The notes under the pieces: model-generated
The model's database searches: none
Told to the model about the DNA's origin: nothing
What the model saw: only the letters and a program-made list of their open reading frames with translations
Part shown: positions 34,219-42,496 of the stretch, one piece after another
Layout of the letters: each line of letters starts with the position of its first letter
Numbering within the stretch: position 1 is the stretch's first letter
From: JAISGQ01 sp045604965
Lineage (GTDB): Bacteria; Bacillota; Clostridia; Oscillospirales; Acutalibacteraceae
NCBI GenBank assembly: GCA_045604965.1
Contig: JAZUPB010000059.1
Span: forward strand, 62,001 to 126,000
Reading direction: 5' to 3'
DNA length: 64,000 bases
Position numbers and translations under genes: made by a program

Positions 34219-35167
34219 AAACGCAGGCTGTTTCGCGGCTGTGACAGCAGCCAGTGTACTGATACTGTGGATAATGTCACTTATAGCGCAAAGAGTCGGA
34301 GAAAGCACTCAGGGTGAAGCACTGAAAGATCGTTACAGCAGTGTGCTGAGCGCAGATCGCTATGAAAAGATAGACATCAGCGAAGCAGGCGAACCCTACA
34401 AAGAGGTCACAGAAGCCTACCGTGCAGAAAAAGAGGGAAAAACTGCAGGTTATATCATAGAGTTAACGGTACAGGGCTACGGCGGTGAAATGGAAGTGAC
34501 GGCAGGGGTAAGTGCTGACGGAAAGAGAATAACGGGAGTCAGGATAGGAGATAACAATGAGACTGAGGATATAGGCGGACGGGTTGAGGAGATTTCCTTT
34601 CTGTCGCAGTTTAAAAACGCGGCGGCACCTCTTGAACTGGGAAAGAGCACTCTTAAAGACGGAACCTATTATGCAGAAAGCGAGCGGTTCGAGGACGGAT
34701 ATAAGGACAACGTGACACTGACGGTGGAAAACGGAAAAATAACACGTGCTGTATGGGATGCCGAAAATGAAAATGGAGGCAAAAGCAAACGTCAGGCATC
34801 CATTGACGGAGAATATGTTATGACTGCTGACGGGCTTTTGTGGCACGAGCAGGCACAGCTTCTCGAATCAAGGCTTACGGAACTGCAGGAGCCCTCAAGA
34901 CTGGTATTCGGCGAAAACGGAAGAACGGATGCAATAGCAGGAGTTTCTATAAAAATAAACACCTTTGTCTCTCTCTCTCAGGAATGCTGTGTAAAGGCGG
35001 GCGGAGAGACCGACCGCACCGCCATAGACGGCGTTTCGGGGGCTACAGTTTCGTCAAAGGCTGTAGTGGGAGCAGTAAATACTGCGGCAAAATTTACCAA
35101 TGAGTTTATTCTTGAAAATGGCGAAACTGTAACTGCAGACACATCGGGGAGCGATATTTATGAATAA
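34190..35167 (+). CDS. rnfG: RnfG with an extra inserted FMN_bind-like domain
   Basis: The product is 325 residues, against roughly 180-210 for ordinary RnfG. The N-terminal helix (about 8-30) anchors an outer domain. The first half (YGGEMEVTAGVSADGKRITG) and the flavinylation motif SGATVSS with Thr286 are those of RnfG. Between them (about residues 155-265) is a second domain beginning DGTYYAESERF and ending AIAGVSIKINTF, which resembles another FMN_bind domain with a lost Thr motif. The gene overlaps rnfD by 29 bases. The extra domain may dock another redox partner; this is inference. Confidence 0.9.
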   Translation: MNENTKRWLKNAGCFAAVTAASVLILWIMSLIAQRVGESTQGEALKDRYSSVLSADRYEKIDISEAGEPYKEVTEAYRAEKEGKTAGYIIELTVQGYGGEMEVTAGVSADGKRITGVRIGDNNETEDIGGRVEEISFLSQFKNAAAPLELGKSTLKDGTYYAESERFEDGYKDNVTLTVENGKITRAVWDAENENGGKSKRQASIDGEYVMTADGLLWHEQAQLLESRLTELQEPSRLVFGENGRTDAIAGVSIKINTFVSLSQECCVKAGGETDRTAIDGVSGATVSSKAVVGAVNTAAKFTNEFILENGETVTADTSGSDIYE

Positions 35168-35696
35168 ATACAGCCGATCTGCGGCGATTTGCCTGGCTTC
35201 AGCCGCTCCTGCACTGGTGTCGGGAACGACCTCCCCTGTGCTGTCTCTTGCCTGTGCCGCAGTTATCTCGGCCGCAGGCTGCAGTGCTCTGGGAGCGGTG
35301 AGAGTTGTAAGGAAAACAGGGAATGCACTTCTCTCAGGTTTTGCAGCGATAATGACAGCCGCGGCGGTTTCTCTGGGCAGTGAGCTGATTATCTGCGCTG
35401 CATTCCCGAGCAGTTTTGATAACGCGCCGACCTTTGCATTGACAGGTGCACCCTTGTTTTTTGCTGCCTGCTTTGCCTCGTCAACTATGGAGGAACGAAC
35501 TTTGCACTCGGTTTGCTGTGTTGCGGCAGCGGCGCTTCTGACAGTATCTCTCGGAATATTGCGCCTTCTCTTTGTGCTTATGCCTCTTGCAGAGGATGTG
35601 TCTGTTGGGCTTATCCTTGCAGGTGCGGTCATCGCCGTTATTAGGCGCTTTATACCCAATAAGGAGGAAAAAGTATGGGAAATGCGGGGCTTTTAA
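35160..35696 (+). CDS. rnfE: Diverged RnfE-like membrane subunit
   Basis: The 178-residue product is a polytopic membrane protein in the RnfE position, shorter than the usual 200-230. By eye the first-helix LCP motif of RnfE, whose Cys helps hold the intramembrane [2Fe-2S] cluster, aligns with AAPALVSG and has no Cys there. A Cys in FFAACFASS may correspond to the second ligand. GGGGAG lies eight bases before the ATG; it overlaps rnfG by eight bases. Assignment rests on position and topology more than on sequence. Confidence 0.72.
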   Translation: MNKYSRSAAICLASAAPALVSGTTSPVLSLACAAVISAAGCSALGAVRVVRKTGNALLSGFAAIMTAAAVSLGSELIICAAFPSSFDNAPTFALTGAPLFFAACFASSTMEERTLHSVCCVAAAALLTVSLGILRLLFVLMPLAEDVSVGLILAGAVIAVIRRFIPNKEEKVWEMRGF

Positions 35697-36184
35697 TCGC
35701 AGGGGCGCTTTCGTCCTGTGCGCTGATATACACCGCACCTGCGGCATTGCCTGAAAAAAATCTTCTTGGATCCTTAAAGAGTGCGTTTATGACATCACTG
35801 TCGCTTGCCTGCGCATTTCTGTTGACAGATGCGGTGTGGCTGACTGCAAATGCTCTTTGGGGTGTAAATGCCGCTGTAATGCTGTGCGCACTTTTCTCCT
35901 TTATATTTACGAAGCTGACGGTGTGGGTATTTACCCCCAATACACACACCTCTTTTCTGACAGCATCCGCCGCTGTACTGGTGCTGACTCAGCCCCAGGC
36001 TGTCAGTTGGATGGATTCAGTTTTGTTTGCTATTGGCACTGCGGTGGGGATCATCGGTCTGCTGACTGCCCTCTCGCCTGTTCTCAGGCGTTCGAATTTT
36101 TCCGATGCACCTCTTTGTATCAAGGGTCTGCCCTCTTTGCTGTTCATTTTGGGTATCAGCGCACTTGCATTCGGAGGTTTCTGA
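35675..36184 (+). CDS. rnfA: RnfA-like membrane subunit lacking the conserved cysteines
   Basis: The 169-residue product is a six-helix protein in the rnfA position, with the family-typical end: LFAIGTAVGI, then DAPLCIKGLPSLLFILGISA and LAFGGF. Ordinary RnfA has a GICPFLG motif in its first helix and a TTNCAVLG motif in the middle, both with the Cys that bind the membrane [2Fe-2S] cluster. Here the aligned positions read YTAPAALPEK and TASAAVLVL, without Cys. AAGGAGG precedes the ATG; it overlaps rnfE by 22 bases. The next gene is a peptidase, not rnfB. Confidence 0.8.
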   Translation: MGNAGLLIAGALSSCALIYTAPAALPEKNLLGSLKSAFMTSLSLACAFLLTDAVWLTANALWGVNAAVMLCALFSFIFTKLTVWVFTPNTHTSFLTASAAVLVLTQPQAVSWMDSVLFAIGTAVGIIGLLTALSPVLRRSNFSDAPLCIKGLPSLLFILGISALAFGGF

Positions 36185-36211
36185 TGTTATACTGCCATTG
36201 AGGTGGTAACG

Positions 36212-36916
36212 ATGACCTACGTTTATAGAGGCGAAAAAGGAACCTTCAATTACGAGGTTACAAAAAAGCCTATGCGCAAGATAAAGATGATCGTCAGAGA
36301 CGGTGTGGCGCTGGTTTCGGCACCCGAAAAATGCAAGAACGATCTGATACACGAGTTTGTAGAAAAGAACGCGGAGTGGGTGTTTGCTCAGATCGCAAAA
36401 AGAGAAGCTCAGGTCGAACGCATCGCAAACGGTCTTGAAATATCAATATTGGGTACAAAGAGAAAAATAATCGTATCTTCAGGCAGAACACACGCTCTGC
36501 TTGGCGATTCTGCTCTGTTTGTAAGTGTGCCCGACCCTTCAGACAAAGCTTATGTTGTGGAGACTGTGGATAAATTTCTGCTTAAGCTTGCAAAGGAAGA
36601 GCTGAATGATTCACTTGACAGAATGATGACGGTGTCAGAAGAAAAAGGGCTTGGAATCGAGCGTCCTTCACTGGCAATCCGAAAAATGACCTCACGTTGG
36701 GGCAGCTGCACCAGTGAAAGAGGCACAATAAGGCTCAATCAGCACCTTGTACGTCTCGACCGTGAGCTGATCGACTATGTGACAGCTCACGAGCTTGCTC
36801 ATCTTCTGGAGGCAAATCACAGCTCAAGCTTTTATGCTGTGCTTCTGAAGCTTTGCCCCGACTTTGCGGTAAAACGCAGGATGCTCAGATGCATTGATGT
36901 AAATAACTTCCAGTAG
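36212..36916 (+). CDS. YgjP-like metallopeptidase (M48/SprT-related)
   Basis: The 234-residue product has the zinc motif HELAHLLEANH (His193, Glu194, His197) and the preceding WGSCTSERGTIRLN segment that defines the YgjP/DUF45 family. Family members are proteins of unknown substrate, structurally related to SprT-type zinc peptidases. ATG 36212 is used because GAGGTG lies six bases upstream; a GTG nine bases earlier overlaps that site. It begins 27 bases after rnfA, in the place where clostridial clusters carry rnfB, and may be co-transcribed without sharing function. Confidence 0.9.
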   Translation: MTYVYRGEKGTFNYEVTKKPMRKIKMIVRDGVALVSAPEKCKNDLIHEFVEKNAEWVFAQIAKREAQVERIANGLEISILGTKRKIIVSSGRTHALLGDSALFVSVPDPSDKAYVVETVDKFLLKLAKEELNDSLDRMMTVSEEKGLGIERPSLAIRKMTSRWGSCTSERGTIRLNQHLVRLDRELIDYVTAHELAHLLEANHSSSFYAVLLKLCPDFAVKRRMLRCIDVNNFQ

Positions 36917-36920
36917 GATT

Positions 36921-36993
36921 CCAAAGGAATTATATTCCTTTGGTGGGGTTAAGGGGCAAAGCCCCTTATGGGTTTTAAGGGCAAAGCCCTTAA
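36921..36993. repeat. Cluster of three small palindromes
   Basis: Three dyads follow each other: 36921-36943 (CCAAAGGAAT and complement), 36951-36967 (AAGGGGC-AAA-GCCCCTT) and 36975-36993 (TTAAGGGC-AAA-GCCCTTAA). The last two share the same loop and core. This resembles an intergenic repetitive element of REP type, and could also end transcription from the left. Confidence 0.65.
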
Positions 36994-37012
36994 TTTAACA
37001 AGCAATAAGAAA

Positions 37013-37038
37013 GGCTGTGTAGAAAAATCTACACAGCC
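37013..37038 (-). terminator. Terminator of the minus-strand operon
   Basis: GGCTGTGTAGA and its complement around AAAA; lies 15 bases after the stop of the gene at 37053. Confidence 0.75.
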
Positions 37039-37052
37039 ATTTATGCTTTTAT

Positions 37053-38168
37053 TTATCTGTCGCTGTCTGAAACAGGCTTTGCCATAAGAAGATCAAGCAC
37101 CTTCGAAGGCTCATCGCCTTTGGTAAGTGACGATATCACATCGTCCCAACAGCCTGCACCGTATTTTTCCTCGTTGGGGGTAAGGGAATATGCACTCTCA
37201 AGGGAGAAAAACACGCCCGAACCGTCTGCGGCGATTTTTCCCTGAGCATATATGTCCTTTTGGGATATAAGCTTATCGGCAAGCTCCATAGCAGTCTGTC
37301 TTTTAAGGGGCGAAGAGAAAGCTGAACGTGTTATGAAAAAGCCCTCGGTAAAGCCGCCGAAAAATGCGGCACATTTATAGTTTTCGCCTTTGAGAGCCGA
37401 CGCCTCGCTTTCGTTCAGCACGGCAAAAACAGCCTTTCCGCCTAAAAACAGTTCGGTGGGATTTTTATCGCCCGGAGCAAATGCCCCCATTTTAACAAGC
37501 TCGGAAAACAGCCTAAAACCATCGATCCAATGCTTTTGGGGTGCATCGGGAGATATTTCGGAATTGGTATACACCGTCATTAAATACTGGAAAAACAGAG
37601 CACTGTCAAGGGCGTTGTCCGCAAACAGATACACATCGGAATCGGATATTTCGTTGACGATTTTTATAAGATCACGGGTGTCTGATGCAAGATCGGTATT
37701 AAGTACCAGTACACTGCCTTCTCCGCGCACGGGGATTCCGTAGGCTTGGCCTGAAGAATCGCAGAGCAGTGCGTGTTCTGTGATCTCAGATGCAAAATCG
37801 GGCATATGGCCGCGAAGCTCTTTTACACTTACATATTCTTCACTGAGCAGGTCGCGAACTGCATAAAGAGGAGCGTAAACTATATCAGGTGAGTTTTGGC
37901 GGTAGGTTGAACCGTCTGCAAGAGACAGCTTATAGGCTTCGTCTGATACCACACTTGAATAATATAACGTTATGTGGCTGTTTTCTGCAGTATAATCTGC
38001 AAGGACCTCCTGTGTTGCTGATGCGTCTGACGCACCGCCAAGAGTGCCGTAGAAACGAAGTGTTACCTCAGATGTTTCAGAAGGCGCGTCCTTTTTATCG
38101 CTATTTTTGCAGCCGCACAGAATAATTATCAGAAAAGAAAGAAGGAATGAAATAATTCGCTTGTTCAT
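37053..38168 (-). CDS. Solute-binding-like lipoprotein (extracellular family 1 type)
   Basis: The 371-residue product starts with a lipoprotein signal (IILCGC, Cys about 20) and a Ser/Asp linker. The rest resembles ABC transporter binding proteins for sugars: TLRFYGTLGG at the start, ENSHITLYYSS, a DIVYAPLYAVRDLL segment, AYGIPVRGEGSVLVLNTD and FLGGKAVFAVLNES. No permease or ATPase gene is adjacent, so it may be an orphan sensor or work with a transporter elsewhere. GGGAG precedes the ATG by seven bases. It is the last gene after pepV and the NusG-domain gene, 15 bases apart. Confidence 0.82.
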   Translation of the reverse strand: MNKRIISFLLSFLIIILCGCKNSDKKDAPSETSEVTLRFYGTLGGASDASATQEVLADYTAENSHITLYYSSVVSDEAYKLSLADGSTYRQNSPDIVYAPLYAVRDLLSEEYVSVKELRGHMPDFASEITEHALLCDSSGQAYGIPVRGEGSVLVLNTDLASDTRDLIKIVNEISDSDVYLFADNALDSALFFQYLMTVYTNSEISPDAPQKHWIDGFRLFSELVKMGAFAPGDKNPTELFLGGKAVFAVLNESEASALKGENYKCAAFFGGFTEGFFITRSAFSSPLKRQTAMELADKLISQKDIYAQGKIAADGSGVFFSLESAYSLTPNEEKYGAGCWDDVISSLTKGDEPSKVLDLLMAKPVSDSDR

Positions 38169-38183
38169 CGCATTTCTCCCATT

Positions 38184-38600
38184 TTAATAAACTACCGTAT
38201 CGATCTGCTCACCGGCACCGTCAAGAGTTACGGTCAGCCGTGCCGGAAGACATACTATAACTTCGCCGCCCTTGCTTATAAACCCCTGATTTACGCAGGT
38301 TCTGTCAGGACAGTTGGCACTTTTCACTCTTACCGCACCGTTCTGTATTTCGATTACATTGATATGCCCTTCCTGCTCTACTGTAAATACGGCATCGGTG
38401 TCAAGAGGATAACGGGCATACTCCTGCCCGTTAATGCTTACGACCGCTTCCGCAACTTCCTTGTTTTCAGATGGCAGAGAGGAGATAAATATCGCCAGGC
38501 TTGCCATCAGCAGGACTGCAATGACAATGATGTCTCCCAGTTTAATTATCTTTTCTTCTTTTTTCATAAAATACCACAGCTTTTCCAATTGCGGATTCAT
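38184..38600 (-). CDS. NusG domain II-containing membrane protein
   Basis: The 138-residue product has one membrane helix (about 22-40) and an outer NusG domain II with NCPDRTCVNQGFISKGGEVI and a following VCLPARLTVTL. The two Cys in CPDRTC could pair. Such proteins are frequent beside Rnf, ApbE and isoprenoid genes in Firmicutes, but their function is unknown. The start is uncertain: ATG 38600 has no ribosome binding site, and a second ATG at residue 12 has only a weak one. It sits in an operon 24 bases after the dipeptidase gene. Confidence 0.88.
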   Translation of the reverse strand: MNPQLEKLWYFMKKEEKIIKLGDIIVIAVLLMASLAIFISSLPSENKEVAEAVVSINGQEYARYPLDTDAVFTVEQEGHINVIEIQNGAVRVKSANCPDRTCVNQGFISKGGEVIVCLPARLTVTLDGAGEQIDTVVY

Positions 38601-38624
38601 TTAAATTCTTAAAATTACATATAT

Positions 38625-39977
38625 TTACATAGTAAACATTCTGTACATAGCCTCACAGCAAACTCTCATATGCTTGATGAGATCGTCTATGCTGAGGCTT
38701 TCGTTTGCCTCGTGAAGGTTTGTGGGGCTGTCAGAATTTGCAGGCCCGAAAGCAACTCCGCGATTGGCAAGAGCACGTGCGTAGGTGCCGCCGCCGGTGG
38801 AATATACTTCGCCCTTTTCGCCTGTGACATCCTCGTAGCATTCGCATAGTGTACGGATAAGGGGATCATCGGTGGGAAGATAGATGGGCGCCTTGTTTTC
38901 GGCAACGTTTATACCGAGAGAAAGCTCCTCTGCCTTGGCGCGAAGATTGTTCTCGATCTCCATTCCATCGGCTGTTACGGGATAGCGGATATCAAGAGCT
39001 ATGCGCAGACGTCTGCCCTGAGTTTCGATTATTCCGAGATTGAATGTCAGAGCTCCTGAAGGTTCGTCAGAGCAATCGACGCCAAAGCCCTCGCCTGTTG
39101 TATTGCAGAGAAGAGAACAAAGCACGGAAAGCCATTCTTCACTTAGCTGATTGTTAAGTGCGGTGAGCACTGCGGATGCAGAATTTATACCATTGGTGGG
39201 ACACATTGCGTGAGCTGATCTGCCCTTGGCAAAGATAGTATTGCCGTTTATTTTACATTCGCAGCCTGTTGCGGTTACAGTATCAAGAGCTGCACTGTCA
39301 ATATCCTCTGTGATTACAGCGGTGGTCTTTTCTGCAACACAGTTGAATGCACTGCCTGCATTAATGGATACAACCTTGCTGTTTTCGGGAATATCGGCAA
39401 ATATCTCAAACTGAAGAATTCCCTTTTCTCGGTTGCATACGGGATAATCGGAATCGGGAGTGAAGGCGAATTCGGGAAGAGGCTCGGAGTTAAAATACAT
39501 CTCCATATCTTCCATACCAACCTCTTCGCTTGCGCCGAAAATACAGCGAAGTCGTCTGTTTCCGCTGATTCCAAGCTCTTTTATCGCTTTCATACAGTAG
39601 AGAGATACTACTGCAGCACCCTTGTCATCAGCTACGCCTCGGCCGTAAAGACGTCCGTCTCGTTCGGTGAGAGTGAAGGGGTCGCTTACCCAGCCTTCGC
39701 CTGCAGGGACGACATCAACGTGGGTTAGCACACCTGCATAGGTATCGCCTTCACCTATTTCTGCGTGACCTGCACCATTGCCGATATTTTTGACATCGAA
39801 ACCCATTTCGGCAGCTCTGCCGAGAATGTAAAGAAGAGCTTTTTTGCTTCCTTCGCCAAAAGGAGTATCCTCTCCCTGAGATTCGCTGACTACAGAATCT
39901 ATGGCGACAAGCCCGCGTATGTCTTCGATAATATCGTCTTTATAGCTGAGAATAAGCTTTTCAAGTTCTTTATTCAT
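38625..39977 (-). CDS. pepV: PepV-like M20 dipeptidase
   Basis: The 450-residue product is a cytoplasmic two-zinc peptidase of the M20 family, PepV branch, which splits dipeptides with an unprotected N-terminus. Visible motifs are THVDVVPAGEG (zinc His and Asp), GRGVADDKGA (bridging Asp), SEEVGMED (catalytic Glu pair) and a late NLHEANE with the last metal ligand. The length matches PepV (about 470). GGAGG lies eight bases before the ATG. First gene of an operon with the NusG-domain protein and the binding-like lipoprotein. Confidence 0.93.
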   Translation of the reverse strand: MNKELEKLILSYKDDIIEDIRGLVAIDSVVSESQGEDTPFGEGSKKALLYILGRAAEMGFDVKNIGNGAGHAEIGEGDTYAGVLTHVDVVPAGEGWVSDPFTLTERDGRLYGRGVADDKGAAVVSLYCMKAIKELGISGNRRLRCIFGASEEVGMEDMEMYFNSEPLPEFAFTPDSDYPVCNREKGILQFEIFADIPENSKVVSINAGSAFNCVAEKTTAVITEDIDSAALDTVTATGCECKINGNTIFAKGRSAHAMCPTNGINSASAVLTALNNQLSEEWLSVLCSLLCNTTGEGFGVDCSDEPSGALTFNLGIIETQGRRLRIALDIRYPVTADGMEIENNLRAKAEELSLGINVAENKAPIYLPTDDPLIRTLCECYEDVTGEKGEVYSTGGGTYARALANRGVAFGPANSDSPTNLHEANESLSIDDLIKHMRVCCEAMYRMFTM

Positions 39978-40054
39978 TGTTACTGCCTCCTATTCGGAAC
40001 ATAATATACTTTGGTTATTGTACCACACAAATCAAGGCTTTGCATTCTCTTCTA

Positions 40055-40083
40055 TTGACTTAATTAAAATAAAAATGTAAAAT
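40055..40083 (+). promoter_or_regulatory. Promoter of coaX
   Basis: TTGACT (40055-40060), 17-base spacer, TAAAAT (40078-40083). Confidence 0.75.
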
Positions 40084-40118
40084 ATCTGTAAACTGAAAGT
40101 TTGAAGGAGGCACGCGTA

Positions 40119-40883
40119 ATGCTGCTTGCTGTGGATATAGGAAATACAAATATAACCCTCGGCGCCTTCGACGGTGATGAGCTTCGCTTTACATCACGTC
40201 TTGCCACCGACAGCAACCGTACCGAGGATCAGTACGCCATAGAAATGAAGATCGTTCTCGATCTGTACGGCATTGAGCCTTCCGAAATAAACGGCGCGGT
40301 TATAGGCTCGGTAGTGCCGCATATCACTCAGTATATTGCAAACGGAGTAAGAAAGCTTTTCGGCTTTGAGCCGCTTATCCTCGGCCCCGGAGTCAAGACA
40401 GGACTCAACATAATGATAGATAATCCGGCTCAGCTCGGTGCTGACCTTGTAGCGGTGTCGGTTGCTGCAAAGGCAATGTTTCCCCTGCCCAACATAGTAT
40501 GTGATCTCGGTACCGCAAGCACCCTGACGGTTCTTGACGCAAAGGGCAATATGCTGGGCGGTGTCATATACCCCGGCGTACGCACTGCGCTCAATGCTCT
40601 TGTTGCCAACACCGCACAGCTTCAGCAGGTAAGCTTTGAGGCACCCGACCGCGTTATCGGAAAGAACACCATAGAATGTATGCAGTCCGGCGTTGTTTTC
40701 GGTGCGGCATCACTGCTTGACGGTATGCTGTCACGTGTGGAAAATGAGCTCGGAGAAAGAGTGACCGCCATAGCTACAGGCGGCTTCGCTCAACGTATAG
40801 TCCCTCACTGCAGCAAAAAATTCATCCTGGCGGAAAATCTCGTGCTTGAGGGATTGAAAATCATTTGGGACAAAAACCGCTGA
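40119..40883 (+). CDS. coaX: Type III pantothenate kinase
   Basis: Phosphorylates pantothenate, the first step of coenzyme A synthesis. The 254-residue product has the ASKHA-fold motifs of CoaX: DIGNTNITLG at the N-terminus (phosphate loop) and DLGTASTLTVLD in the second half, plus GPGVKTG and GGVIYPG. The start ATG 40119 has AAGGAGG eight bases upstream; a start six codons earlier is not supported. The next gene encodes an ECF substrate-binding subunit, a plausible pantothenate importer. Confidence 0.96.
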   Translation: MLLAVDIGNTNITLGAFDGDELRFTSRLATDSNRTEDQYAIEMKIVLDLYGIEPSEINGAVIGSVVPHITQYIANGVRKLFGFEPLILGPGVKTGLNIMIDNPAQLGADLVAVSVAAKAMFPLPNIVCDLGTASTLTVLDAKGNMLGGVIYPGVRTALNALVANTAQLQQVSFEAPDRVIGKNTIECMQSGVVFGAASLLDGMLSRVENELGERVTAIATGGFAQRIVPHCSKKFILAENLVLEGLKIIWDKNR

Positions 40884-40892
40884 CCGGTTTTT
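40872..40892 (+). terminator. Possible weak terminator at the coaX stop
   Basis: AAAAACCG and CGGTTTTT around CTGAC overlap the coaX stop codon. It may reduce but not stop read-through into the ECF gene. Confidence 0.45.
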
Positions 40893-40939
40893 GATATATG
40901 CGCTGCATCCTTTCGGAGCAGCAGCAAGGAGGAAAAAAT

Positions 40940-41590
40940 ATGTCAAACAAAAACAAGGAAAAACTCGAAAATCCCGTAACCAAAACAGTCAAGGCAGCCA
41001 ACAGAAAGCTTCTGATGCTGACCTTTATGGGTCTGTTCACGGCGATCATCTTTCTGATGGGATTCACCCCGATCGGCTATCTCAAGGTAGGCGTTATTGA
41101 GATAACCTTCCTGACTGTACCCGTAGTGCTCGGTGCTATGCTGTTCGGCGCAAAGGCAGGCGCATTCCTCGGCTTGATGTTCGGTATCACAAGCTTTATC
41201 CAGTGCTTCGGTATGAGTGCATTCGGATCAACACTGCTCGGAATCAATCCCCTGTTCACCGCTGTTGTGTGTATCGTTTCCCGTGTGCTTATGGGCTGGC
41301 TCACAGGTCTTATCTTCGAAGGCTTTGAAAAGAAGAAAAAGACAGGCGTTTTCGCTTTCGGCTTTACTTCCCTTTGCGGTGCACTTCTCAATACCATATT
41401 CTTTGTCGGTCTGCTTATTCTCTGCTTCTGGAACACCGAGTTCATTCAGAGTATTGCAAACGGCAGTCTGCTGGGCTTTATTTCCGCTATCGTAGGAATC
41501 AACGGTGTTGTTGAGGCAATTGTTGTCACAATCCTCGGAACCGCTATAGGCAAGGTTCTGTACACCCTCAATCACAGACTTTACAAATAA
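40940..41590 (+). CDS. ECF transporter S component, probably for pantothenate
   Basis: The 216-residue product has six membrane helices and the small-residue-rich pattern of ECF S components: IGYLKVGVIEITFLTVPVVLGA and the GAKAGAFLGLMFGITSF segment. S components bind a vitamin and dock to a shared EcfAAT energy module encoded elsewhere. ATG 40940 has AAGGAGG seven bases upstream; the 14 codons before it are untranslated. Its position after coaX points to pantothenate as substrate. That is inference from context. Confidence 0.88.
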   Translation: MSNKNKEKLENPVTKTVKAANRKLLMLTFMGLFTAIIFLMGFTPIGYLKVGVIEITFLTVPVVLGAMLFGAKAGAFLGLMFGITSFIQCFGMSAFGSTLLGINPLFTAVVCIVSRVLMGWLTGLIFEGFEKKKKTGVFAFGFTSLCGALLNTIFFVGLLILCFWNTEFIQSIANGSLLGFISAIVGINGVVEAIVVTILGTAIGKVLYTLNHRLYK

Positions 41591-41604
41591 GAAATGAAAA
41601 CACA

Positions 41605-41628
41605 GCCGGCAACGCCGGCGGGGTTTTT
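41605..41628 (+). terminator. Terminator of the coaX operon
   Basis: GCCGGC-AAC-GCCGGC followed by GGGGTTTTT. Confidence 0.7.
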
Positions 41629-41935
41629 GTATAAGTTGGGATTTGCAAACAAGAAATTTGTATTATATGCATTTAATATACAAGAGAATGATTAAGAGAA
41701 TACAACTATGCAGAAACCAAAGCATCGAAATGTAATGAGGCACAATGAAACAAAGACTCAAATTACGGAAAGTTTTCTGTTTTTTGTTCTCTTTGTTTCA
41801 TTGTGTTTTACATCAAATTACGCCAGATGATTCTTTTTGGCAATAAATAATAGTGTTTTTTAATAATAAACACAGGCATTTGTGCGACATTATGTAAAAA
41901 TTGATTGTAAAAAGGCTGTAAAAGCACTGTAAACA
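41629..41935. other. Intergenic region before the sortase operon
   Basis: AT-rich, without a coding frame. Its only notable content is the long inverted repeat at 41731-41812. Confidence 0.5.
41731..41812. repeat. 82-bp inverted repeat
   Basis: CACAATGAAACAAAG (41741-41755) and CTTTGTTTCATTGTG (41791-41805) are perfect 15-bp arms around a 35-base centre. TGTAA/TTACA extends the pairing further out, and the centre has its own small dyad GAAAGTTTTC. No flanking coding sequence or clear T run explains it. It could be a small mobile repeat or an RNA gene. Confidence 0.7.
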
Positions 41936-41964
41936 TTGACAACAAAAGGGAAAACACGTATAAT
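41936..41964 (+). promoter_or_regulatory. Consensus promoter of the sortase/surface fibre operon
   Basis: TTGACA (41936-41941), 17-base spacer, TATAAT (41959-41964). It is followed by a leader of about 90 bases. No internal terminator was seen until 55592, so one transcript of 13.6 kb is likely. Confidence 0.88.
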
Positions 41965-42061
41965 TATTTTGTGTTATTATATAGAAAATGCGAAAATGCA
42001 CTCTGATATGAATTTTTCGATAAAATACAAGCAGAAAACTTCGCCGGCGGGGGTAACAAAT

Positions 42062-42496
42062 ATGGAAAAAAAGGACCTTAAAAAATTGAACCGTGCACAG
42101 CTCCTGGAGCTTCTAATCGCGTTGGCGAAGGAAAACAAGGCATTGAAGGAGCAGCTTGAAAAAGCAGATGCAAGACTGCAGGACAAGGAAATAAGAACAA
42201 AGGAAGCAGGATCAATTGCGCAGGCCTCGCTGCAGCTCAACAGCGTGTTTGAGGCAGCGCAGAATGCGGCTGATCAGTATATAGAGAATCTCAAGCGAAT
42301 GGAAACGGAGCAGTCGGAGATATGCGAACGTATGAAAGCTGCCGAAAAACAGCTGGAAGAGGAGATCGCAAAGCAGTCAGCGGCGATTCCTGATAAGTTT
42401 CCGATGGTAGAAGAAGAGGGAAAAAATGAGCCAAAAAAGAAACGTGGTCTGTTCGGTGCATTAAGAAAAGGCAAGGCGGGTGGAAAGAATGAGTAA
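42062..42496 (+). CDS. Coiled-coil protein of the sortase operon
   Basis: The 144-residue product is almost entirely helical: LKKLNRAQLLELL, a Glu/Lys/Gln-rich coiled coil, then a proline-containing hinge and a basic C-terminus (PKKKRGLFGALRKG). There is no signal peptide or membrane helix, so it is cytoplasmic and may touch the membrane or nucleic acid by its basic tail. Proteins of this kind commonly precede signal peptidase and sortase genes in Firmicute pilus clusters, with no known function. ATG 42062 follows a GGGGG-rich site; the longer frame upstream has no site and overlaps the promoter. Confidence 0.85.
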   Translation: MEKKDLKKLNRAQLLELLIALAKENKALKEQLEKADARLQDKEIRTKEAGSIAQASLQLNSVFEAAQNAADQYIENLKRMETEQSEICERMKAAEKQLEEEIAKQSAAIPDKFPMVEEEGKNEPKKKRGLFGALRKGKAGGKNE

